A DNA stretch of 5,279 nucleotides from Pedobacter sp. (GTDB lineage Bacteria; Bacteroidota; Bacteroidia; Sphingobacteriales; Sphingobacteriaceae): the NCBI GenBank assembly GCA_004295885.1, contig SEDG01000284.1:1-5279 (forward strand). The letters are read 5' to 3'. Position 1 is the stretch's first letter. Every line of letters begins with the position of its first letter. The notes beneath the pieces are model-generated. The model did no database searches. It was not told the origin of the DNA and saw nothing but the letters and a program-made list of their open reading frames with translations. Positions 1-4,113 of this stretch are shown here, piece after piece. The position numbers and the translations under genes are program-made.

Positions 1-405
1 GCCCGATACTAAACCCATAGGCATACCCTCTTTGCTATAACCAAATGTAATTCCACGGCGTGTGATATGGTCTATCCAAGCTTTGAGGGAACTGTGAATG
101 GTGCGATTTATAAGTGGTGCCCCGATTACGATTATATCCGCATCAAATAATTGTTTCACCAATTGGTCAGATAAGTTAAGTCTCTGTTTTGTTTCCTCAG
201 TTTGATGCTCCGGTGGTGTAAACATAGCTTGAAGTGTTTCGGGAGAGAGATGGGGAATGTTGCTTTCTACCAAATCTAATTGGTCAACTGTGCTTTCGGG
301 ATATTTTTCTTGAATTTTTTCAACAATGGCATTTCCCAATTTTCTACTATACGATTGCTCACCCATCATGCTGGAATTAAGCTGTAATATTTTCTTTTGA
401 CTCAT
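1..405 (-). CDS. azoR: FMN-dependent NADH-azoreductase, AzoR type (3' end cut by window)
   Basis: The first 135 codons of a flavodoxin-fold quinone/azo reductase are present; the C-terminal part (family length is about 200 residues) lies outside the window. Translation begins MSQKKILQLNSSMMGEQSYS. The Ser-rich loop at residues 11-20 (S11, S12, S18, S20) sits where the family binds the FMN phosphate. 'DADIIVIGAPLIN' (88-100) matches the AzoR 'DVIVIAAPMYN' strand and loop, and 'SLKAWIDHITRRGITFGYSKEG' (106-127) matches the next conserved block. Enzymes of this family use NAD(P)H to reduce quinones and azo dyes by two electrons in the cytoplasm, limiting electrophile stress. The ATG at 405 is the natural start; only A/T-rich sequence precedes it, as is common in Bacteroidota. 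It is divergent from an HxlR regulator, the usual partner of such reductases, so quinone-inducible control is likely (inference). Confidence 0.93.
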   Translation of the reverse strand, partial: MSQKKILQLNSSMMGEQSYSRKLGNAIVEKIQEKYPESTVDQLDLVESNIPHLSPETLQAMFTPPEHQTEETKQRLNLSDQLVKQLFDADIIVIGAPLINRTIHSSLKAWIDHITRRGITFGYSKEGMPMGLVSG

Positions 406-533
406 TTTTTATTTTTTATAGTTTAATAATACAAAAGTATAGCCAATAGGTATTAAAAAGATAGTAGTTACCCAAAGGAAAGTAGTTACCTTTTGGAAAG
501 TTCTTATATTTGTATTACACCGGTAAGAAAAAA
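406..533. promoter_or_regulatory. Divergent promoter/operator region between azoR and the HxlR gene
   Basis: The plus strand carries TATATTTG at 505-512, a perfect TAnnTTTG Bacteroidota -7 element, about 20 bp before the HxlR ATG. The minus strand carries TACTTTTG (plus positions 432-439), a perfect -7 element pointing at azoR. No convincing -33 TTTG at the standard distance was found for either. Between them the 10-bp direct repeat AGTAGTTACC occurs at 463-472 and 481-490, exactly 18 bp apart. The second copy also sits in an imperfect palindrome, CCAAAGG (472-478) and CCTTTTGG (489-496). The position between both promoters and next to an HxlR gene makes these repeats the likely operator (inference). 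One dimer could repress both genes. Confidence 0.65.
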
Positions 534-878
534 ATGGCAAAAATTACAAAAACAGAATGCACAAGCAATTTGAAAAACGTTATAGACGCTTTGTATGTAT
601 TGAACGGCAAATGGAAATTGCCCATTGTATTGAGTTTGGTAGATGCACCGAAGCGATTTAACGAAATCATGAGAGAGGTGGAAGGTATCTCTCCCAAAAT
701 ATTAGCACAAGAACTCAAGCACTTAGAGCAAAACGAATTGGTAGTAAGAAATGTATATGACACCACACCTGTGAGTATCGTTTACGAAGCATCGTTATAC
801 AGCGAAACACTGAAAGAGGTTTTAAGGACTTTAAGTGAATGGGGAGCTGGGCATAGAAAAAAGATTACTGGAAAATAG
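534..878 (+). CDS. HxlR-family winged-helix transcriptional regulator
   Basis: This 114-residue protein has the full length and layout of HxlR/DUF24 regulators. Cys9 at the N-terminus matches the conserved redox- or electrophile-sensing Cys of this family (as in YodB/HypR). 'LNGKWKLPIVLSL' (23-35) is the hallmark GKW helix. 'RFNEIMREVEGISPKILAQELKHLEQNELV' (41-70) contains the recognition helix after 'GISPK'. The wing is at about 71-86, and 'LRTLSEWG' (97-104) starts the C-terminal dimer helix. The ATG at 534 is preferred. An in-frame TTG at 510 would add eight residues, but it overlaps the predicted -7 element TATATTTG and so would not be in the transcript. The implied leader is very short, about 15 nt. 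It probably represses the divergent azoreductase and itself, with release on thiol modification by quinones or diamide (inference from family and layout). Confidence 0.93.
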   Translation: MAKITKTECTSNLKNVIDALYVLNGKWKLPIVLSLVDAPKRFNEIMREVEGISPKILAQELKHLEQNELVVRNVYDTTPVSIVYEASLYSETLKEVLRTLSEWGAGHRKKITGK

Positions 879-885
879 AAAGAGC

Positions 886-973
886 TTAGATTGCGATGGA
901 ACACTGACATTGTTTTCCTAAAAAATCCTCTTGCTCTATCGGCTGGTGTCTCCACCCGCCGCAATTGTTACTG
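886..973. repeat. Degenerate attC-like site at the left edge of the array
   Basis: This fills the interval between the HxlR stop and the lipoprotein stop, which converge. The inverted pair ATTGCG (890-895) and CGCAAT (960-965) encloses it. The left arm TTAGATTGCGATGG resembles the left arm of the best site (ACAGATTTGCGGTGG at 2932-2946). The right arm ends GCAATTGTTAC, compared with GCAAATGTGCTGTTAT. Inside is a hairpin at 941-960 (GGC-t-GGTG, loop TCTC, CACC-c-GCC). No T-run follows that hairpin directly on either strand, so it is a weak terminator candidate. The site is recognisable only by comparison with the better copies. Confidence 0.4.
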
Positions 974-990
974 CTTGCAGACTGATATTT

Positions 991-1488
991 CTAGAAATCC
1001 CAAACTGCATAATAAACCATTTTGGTCCGTGGTTGAAGTATTAAAAGCCTTCCGTCGTGAAATCTTAAGTCCTTGTCATTAGCACAACAGTCTTCCTTAA
1101 AGCTGTAGTAATTGGTAGTATCATTAAACAATTTTGTTAGCTCACTATCGTCTGTATAAGAGCTTATACCGTTTTCATCGATGCCATAGCCACTACCACT
1201 CGGAAAATTAAAATGGACAGCAACCCCGATATGATGAGGAATTTGTCCTTTATGCCATTGCATATTCTCCCAAGGAGGGCTGCTGTTCACCCAAGCGTTA
1301 ATTTGAGAGTCAGTTGTTTTAAACACAATGCTGAATTCCCCTTCCTGTAGGTCGTAGTTGTCGGTAGCCTTGACATTGCTAATAGAATCAGTAATTGACA
1401 AACCAGTTCGTTCTTCAAAAATCATTTTTGGATCGCTTGATGAACAACTTGAAAGAATTAAAATAAGTAAAGAGAAATATTTTCGCAT
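991..1488 (-). CDS. Small lipoprotein of unknown function (cassette gene)
   Basis: This 165-residue protein has a clear lipoprotein signal: MRKYF, a hydrophobic stretch at 6-12, then lipobox L-S-S-C with the acylated Cys at position 15. The residues after Cys are SSSD. An acidic residue close behind Cys is of the kind reported to favour surface export of lipoproteins in Bacteroidota, so the outer membrane is the likely site. The mature part is rich in aromatic residues and Asp/Asn. It contains 'HHIGVAVHFNFPSGSGYG' (85-102) and an adjacent Cys pair (134-135), and ends 'MVYYAVWDF'. I do not recognise a domain. The ATG at 1488 is well placed for the signal peptide; no ribosome binding site is visible. 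It stands alone, is flanked by degenerate palindromic sites, and has the same orientation as the three genes upstream of it. Confidence 0.82.
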   Translation of the reverse strand: MRKYFSLLILILSSCSSSDPKMIFEERTGLSITDSISNVKATDNYDLQEGEFSIVFKTTDSQINAWVNSSPPWENMQWHKGQIPHHIGVAVHFNFPSGSGYGIDENGISSYTDDSELTKLFNDTTNYYSFKEDCCANDKDLRFHDGRLLILQPRTKMVYYAVWDF

Positions 1489-1496
1489 TGTGATGG

Positions 1497-1590
1497 TTAC
1501 GGTTTAGGGCTTGAGGAAGCTACGTGGATTGAGTAAAGTTACCAGAAAAGATGGGCGGTCAGAAATGGATTTCCATTAAGTTTTGTCAAG
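1497..1590. repeat. Degenerate attC-like site upstream of the lipoprotein gene
   Basis: The left half TTACGGTTTAGGGCTTGAGG (1497-1516) aligns well with the left halves at 2197 (TAACGTTTTGCGGCTTGGCG) and 2923. The matching right half is nearly gone: only CTTGA (1510-1514) against TCAAG (1586-1590) can pair, and no GCTGTTA end is present before the HEAT gene stop. Inside is a perfect 6-bp hairpin, AATGGA-TT-TCCATT (1564-1577). I read it as a decayed site that has probably lost recombination competence (inference). The rest of the 1489-1613 interval holds no gene I can support. Confidence 0.4.
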
Positions 1591-1613
1591 TCTCTATTTG
1601 CAGAGTATCATAT

Positions 1614-2174
1614 TCAAAAGTTATCAATCATTGCTTCATCATCCAAATACCCTATATATCCTTCAAAAGCATCTTCCATCATCTCTCTAATTTTCTCGTC
1701 TTCATATCCTTCACAGTCCTTTGGATTCAGTTTGCAATCTGCCCAAATCTTTTGCACTTCTCTAATTTCGGCTTCTGTAAATTCAAAGATTTGGTCATTT
1801 AAAATGGCGTATGCACTTAATTTTGCTTCATAAATTTCATAGAACAAAATTTTAAATATATCAGTTACATATCCGCTACAGTTTAAGGATTTCAATGCAA
1901 ACACCATTGTCCCATTATAGTTGTGATTTTCTTTTTTAAATATTGAATTAAGTAATGGTTCAACGGCACGGTTGTCTTTGATTTCTTCCAATGCAAGAGC
2001 AGCGGTATTTCTAATGCTTGAATTATCTAAATTTAATAGGGAAATTAAAAAATTAACGACTTCTGTACCTCCAATTTTACCAAGTCGATTTCCTGCTGAT
2101 TTCACCGTTTCCCATTCATTGGAAAATATGTCTTTTTTAAGTTCCTCTAATTCTGTTTTTAATTTTTTATCCAT
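1614..2174 (-). CDS. HEAT-repeat protein (cassette gene)
   Basis: This protein has 186 residues from the chosen ATG at 2174 (MDKKLKTELEEL...). It is a helical, acidic, cytoplasmic protein with no signal peptide. A charged coiled helix at 3-18 leads into HEAT/PBS-lyase-type repeats. The clearest is 'SSIRNTAALALEEIKDNRAVEPLLNSIF' (52-79), with the typical Asn/Arg-Ala-Ala-x-ALxxI pattern and the 'RAVEPLL' second helix; the segment before it (about 23-48, 'AGNRLGKIGGTEVVNFLISLL') is a second one. The C-terminal part (about 130-186) is strongly acidic and ends 'EAMIDNF'. HEAT proteins are protein-binding scaffolds, and the partner cannot be told from sequence. An in-frame ATG at 2192 would add six residues (MLHLTI), but it lies inside the attC-like core, so the inner start is preferred. 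Single small HEAT proteins are common in mobile cassettes and toxin-immunity islands, but nothing here shows such a role. Confidence 0.85.
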   Translation of the reverse strand: MDKKLKTELEELKKDIFSNEWETVKSAGNRLGKIGGTEVVNFLISLLNLDNSSIRNTAALALEEIKDNRAVEPLLNSIFKKENHNYNGTMVFALKSLNCSGYVTDIFKILFYEIYEAKLSAYAILNDQIFEFTEAEIREVQKIWADCKLNPKDCEGYEDEKIREMMEDAFEGYIGYLDDEAMIDNF

Positions 2175-2188
2175 TATAGTGAGGTGTA

Positions 2189-2304
2189 GCATATCCTAAC
2201 GTTTTGCGGCTTGGCGAATGGTGGCGGTTAAGTGAAATTACTAAAAGATTGGAAAGGCTGTAGAAGAATTCTCCGACACTTTTGCCAAGGCGCTGTTATA
2301 GGGC
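2189..2304. repeat. attC-like palindromic site B
   Basis: This is an imperfect palindrome filling the interval between the HEAT gene and the membrane-protein gene. The left arm is TAAC (2197-2200), an unpaired stretch, GCG-g-CTTGGC (2206-2215). The right arm is GCCAAG-g-CGC (2284-2293), t, then GTTA (2295-2298). CTTGGC pairs with GCCAAG perfectly. Further in, GTGGCGG (about 2221-2227) faces CCGACAC (2273-2279) with one mismatch. Arms are of unequal length with bulged bases, as in folded attC hairpins. The outer cores differ because they belong to different cassettes: ATATCCTAAC on the left (HEAT gene unit) and GTTATAGGGC (2295-2304) on the right (membrane-protein unit). The right core contains the stop codon of the neighbouring gene. 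Confidence 0.6.
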
Positions 2305-2898
2305 GTTTTTAATTCGTCCATTATTATTGTCGTTGGCTGGTTGCTTGATTTCATTTTTGTTAATGTCGAAATATGTTGCGAATTGGGTTATTGGTCTTCC
2401 ACTTTTATCAAAGTGACGAATTATTTTATTTCCAATAATTGTCAAGGTATCTGGGATAAAGTTATTGTCGTAGGGTCGGTCTTTAAAAATTATTTTGTTG
2501 TTTACAAGCATATATTGTCCTTTGAATATTTGGGTACTAGCTATTGTCTCTGAAACAATTTCGAATTTATTGTCTTCACGTAGAGTTAGGCGGATTGCTG
2601 ATCGGTCATCCATAAGGGTTGCTTCCAATATTTTCTTGCTTTTAAACACTTCAGAACCCAAAAATTCAGTTAATGCTACAGCCCCAATAATGAATACACC
2701 AATAAGAATTCCCTTTTTATCCTTTTGGACAATTGTCAAAACAAAAAATATAAAAAAACCCAGTCCAAAACCGATTAAAGGTAATAGATAGATTATCCAT
2801 AATTTTTCAAACAAAAAGTCACTAAAAAAGTAGGTCGCCCAAAATAACAGACCTAGGATTAGTGTCAGTACGGGTATATAATATGTTTTTTTTGTCAT
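2296..2898 (-). CDS. Three-helix membrane protein with soluble C-terminal domain (cassette gene)
   Basis: This 200-residue protein has three hydrophobic helices, at about 8-25 (IPVLTLILGLLFWATYFF), 34-57 (WIIYLLPLIGFGLGFFIFFVLTIV) and 63-81 (GILIGVFIIGAVALTEFLG). A soluble, probably beta-rich domain follows (about 85-185) with a lipocalin-like rhythm: 'AIRLTLREDNKFEIVSE', 'FKGQYMLVNNKIIFKD', 'DTLTIIGNKIIRHFD'. It probably sits in the inner membrane; the side the domain faces depends on topology that I cannot settle. The tail is Asn-rich and basic (NDNNNGRIKNAL). The last codons and the TAA stop come from the attC-like core GCCCTATAAC, so the cassette boundary itself ends the protein. The start ATG at 2898 lies about 20 bp inside the opposite core. 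I do not recognise a specific family, and no neighbour suggests a pathway. Confidence 0.82.
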   Translation of the reverse strand: MTKKTYYIPVLTLILGLLFWATYFFSDFLFEKLWIIYLLPLIGFGLGFFIFFVLTIVQKDKKGILIGVFIIGAVALTEFLGSEVFKSKKILEATLMDDRSAIRLTLREDNKFEIVSETIASTQIFKGQYMLVNNKIIFKDRPYDNNFIPDTLTIIGNKIIRHFDKSGRPITQFATYFDINKNEIKQPANDNNNGRIKNAL

Positions 2899-2916
2899 TC
2901 CATTTGGTCAGGTATT

Positions 2917-3053
2917 GCCCTATAACGGTTTACAGATTTGCGGTGGGCGGGCTTTTTAGCACAAATGTTCATTCGGAGAACTGAACTTCCTGTAACCACA
3001 AAACTGTCTGCGGAGCATGAAGCCCCGCCTATTGCAAATGTGCTGTTATGGGC
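2917..3053. repeat. attC-like palindromic site C (best copy)
   Basis: This is a long imperfect palindrome, 137 bp, within the size range of known attC sites. The left arm in order is GCCCTATAAC (2917-2926), a short unpaired stretch, ACA-g-ATTTGC (2932-2941), GGTG, then GGCGGGCTT (2946-2954). The right arm is AAGCCcCGCC (3020-3029), TATT, GCAAAT-g-TG (3034-3042), CT, GTTATGGGC (3045-3053). Inner and middle stems pair with single bulged bases. The apical 65 bases hold smaller hairpins, for example GTTC (2967-2970) with GAAC (2978-2981). AGCACA (2958-2963) could alternatively pair with TGTGCT (3039-3044). The two outer cores belong to the two neighbouring cassettes, GCCCTATAAC to the membrane-protein unit and GTTATGGGC to the next. 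Confidence 0.65.
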
Positions 3054-3064
3054 TACCTTTCTTG

Positions 3065-3652
3065 TCACTCTATAAGTTTTAGTTGTCTCGCCAAGTCAAT
3101 ATTTGTCGTAACGAGTAAGTTGTCCATTAAAGGATAAATTTCATTTTCTTCGTCACGTTTAAATTCAGAAGCACTTAAAATAATTGTCTTTCCGTTTTCG
3201 ATTTTAATTTCAAATGTCTGCGGATAGGTCGTATAAACATTATTTGAGCCGTCAAGATTTGAAGTCCAAGTTTCTTCCCAAATTATTTTAAAGTCAACGA
3301 TAATTTGTCCAATGAACTCAAGCCATTTTTTGTCGGTTGAAACGTCCCACTTCTGTTCAAAGTCATTTGTCGTTTCTGTCAGGTCGACCTGTTTTGATTG
3401 AAGTCCGTAGCATATAAATGTGTTATCCCAAAAAACGTAAATCGTCTGCTGGTCCGTCTTTAAATAAATAGAATGGTCAAGAGTGTCTATGTCTGGATAC
3501 TTTGTTTTGTAATACGGTTCAGGATTTATATTATTTCCGTCTTCGTCTGCATAGTATTTTAATTCGCCATAAATAACAGCACGAATTGTCTGGCCAACGA
3601 ACATTTGTCGGCAGTCATTTTCGTAATTGATATGTTCGTCTGTTAGTGTCAT
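3065..3652 (-). CDS. Soluble protein of unknown function (cassette gene)
   Basis: This protein has 195 residues from the ATG at 3652 (MTLTDEHINYENDC...). An upstream in-frame ATG at 3667 would add five residues, but that ATG is part of the core sequence GTTATGGGC, so the inner start is preferred; the outer one cannot be excluded. There is no signal peptide or membrane helix, so it is probably cytoplasmic. The sequence is rich in Asp, Tyr, Trp and Thr and alternates as in a beta-rich fold: 'TIRAVIYGELKYYAD' (22-36), 'HSIYLKTDQQTIYVFWDNTFICYGL' (60-84), 'IIVDFKIIWEETW' (117-129), 'FEIKIENGKTIILSASEF' (147-164). It ends with a short helix 'IDLARQLKLIE'. I recall similar stand-alone hypothetical proteins in Bacteroidota but no assigned role. 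It is the first gene of the array in the direction of transcription. Confidence 0.8.
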   Translation of the reverse strand: MTLTDEHINYENDCRQMFVGQTIRAVIYGELKYYADEDGNNINPEPYYKTKYPDIDTLDHSIYLKTDQQTIYVFWDNTFICYGLQSKQVDLTETTNDFEQKWDVSTDKKWLEFIGQIIVDFKIIWEETWTSNLDGSNNVYTTYPQTFEIKIENGKTIILSASEFKRDEENEIYPLMDNLLVTTNIDLARQLKLIE

Positions 3653-3661
3653 TTTAAGGTT

Positions 3662-3684
3662 GCCCATAACTCGCCGCTTGGAGC
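3662..3684. repeat. attC-like half-site at the right edge of the array
   Basis: GCCCATAAC (3662-3670) is the exact reverse complement of GTTATGGGC (3045-3053) at the other end of the same cassette. The complementarity extends to 12 of 13 bases (GGTTGCCCATAAC against GGTAGCCCATAAC). It is followed by TCGCCGCTTGGAGC, which resembles the left arms of the other sites (GCGGCTTGG). I found no complementary right arm (CCAAG...GTTA) in the next 150 bases, so only half a site is present. In an integron this is where attI would meet the first cassette. Here the sequence beyond is ordinary intergenic DNA. Confidence 0.5.
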
Positions 3685-3837
3685 AACTCTATCCGTTTTT
3701 AATCATTTATAAACGAATATACTCGTTTAGCTTACATTTCATAAATTAATATTATGCTATTGGTTCTTGGCATTTAGCAACCGAACACAAGACCCACCGA
3801 ACGTTAACTTATAAACCCTATAGTAGCGTATGCCGTG

Positions 3838-3899
3838 TCAGTCTGAGCGTAGTCGAAGACTAGGCAATAGCGGAGCCACGCTCAAAATGAAGGTTCGGT
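3838..3899. repeat. Intergenic palindromic repeat around TGAGCGT/ACGCTCA
   Basis: TGAGCGT (3844-3850) and ACGCTCA (3878-3884) form a perfect 7-bp inverted pair. The similarity extends outward and inward: TCAGTCTGAGCGTAGTC on the plus strand compares with TCATTTTGAGCGTGGCTC on the minus strand. GTCT (3841-3844) and AGAC (3857-3860) form a nested small stem. From memory, 'gtctgagcgtagtcgaagac' and its variants recur between genes in Flavobacterium and Pedobacter-like genomes. That recurrence is recalled knowledge and cannot be seen from one copy here. Confidence 0.5.
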
Positions 3900-3969
3900 A
3901 GATTTGGTGCTTTTACCTTAGTCTTTTAGCTTTAGTCTTTCCGCTCTTCCTGTAACTTATTTGATGATT

Positions 3970-4001
3970 ATTGCTTAAAACTGATGCAATCCTTATCTTT
4001 C
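3970..4001 (+). promoter_or_regulatory. Possible Bacteroidota-type promoter of the M28 peptidase
   Basis: ATTG (3970-3973) is followed after 20 bases by TATCTTTC (3994-4001). These compare with the TTTG-N(19-21)-TAnnTTTG consensus of the phylum's housekeeping sigma factor, with one mismatch in each box. Transcription would start near 4008, giving a leader of about 105 nt before the ATG at 4114. It is the best match I found upstream of the gene, but such partial matches are common in AT-rich DNA. Confidence 0.3.
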
Positions 4002-4113
4002 AAACAGAAAACTAACTCATAAACTTATAGAATGAAACCATCATAATCATACAGTTCTTAAAAGGTATTGATATGATCATGATAGCTTCATAACCAAAAA
4101 AACAAATTATATA

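Larger units (their letters stand above)
886..3670 (-). mobile_element. Array of four single-gene cassettes separated by attC-like palindromes
   Basis: Four small unrelated genes lie in one orientation, and each interval contains a whole or decayed palindromic site of related design. On the plus strand the left half-sites read TTACGGTTTAGGGCTTG (1497), TAACGTTTTGCGGCTTGGC (2197), TAACGGTTTACAGATTTGC (2923) and TAACTCGCCGCTTGG (3667). The right half-sites read GCCAAGGCGCTGTTATAGGG (2284) and GCAAATGTGCTGTTATGGGC (3034). Outer cores match within each cassette, as they do in integron cassettes. No tyrosine recombinase is in the window, so this would be an integrase-less cluster or one served in trans. 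The cores GTTATRGGGC/GTTATGGGC depart from the classical GTTRRRY, so a different recombinase or plain repeat-mediated shuffling is also possible. Confidence 0.55.
3685..4113. other. Non-coding region between the array and the peptidase gene
   Basis: About 430 bases show no convincing gene on either strand. Contents seen: a perfect 7-bp hairpin TAAACGA/TCGTTTA (3710-3729, 6-base loop); ACCGAAC at 3780-3786 and again at 3796-3802, with its inverse GTTCGGT at 3893-3899; an interspersed-type palindrome between these copies (described separately); the nonamer TTAGTCTTT at 3918-3926 and 3932-3940; and a possible promoter for the peptidase at about 3970-4001. On the minus strand TATATTCG (plus 3714-3721) is one base off the TAnnTTTG -7 consensus. 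It could start transcription into the cassettes, but no matching -33 was found. Confidence 0.5.

Noticed and set aside
510..533. TTG start that would extend the HxlR protein by eight residues (MYYTGKKK).
   Set aside because: It overlaps the predicted -7 element and the family normally starts just before the conserved Cys; ATG at 534 fits better.
941..960. Hairpin GGCtGGTG-TCTC-CACCcGCC as a terminator for the convergent HxlR and lipoprotein genes.
   Set aside because: No T-run directly follows it on either strand, and it sits as the inner stem of a degenerate palindromic site.
891..1082. 63-codon open frame on the plus strand.
   Set aside because: It overlaps the lipoprotein gene antisense and has low-complexity, non-protein-like sequence; half of it lies in the degenerate site.
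1551..2791. Plus-strand open frames opposite the HEAT and membrane-protein genes.
   Set aside because: They are antisense shadows; the minus-strand products have recognisable HEAT repeats and transmembrane helices.
2189..3670. Reading the repeats as a CRISPR array or as insertion-sequence ends.
   Set aside because: Spacing is gene-sized, repeats are imperfect palindromes, no spacers exist, and no transposase lies between them.
886..3670. Calling this a classical integron.
   Set aside because: No integrase or attI is visible and the core sequences do not match GTTRRRY; only the attC-like logic is supported.
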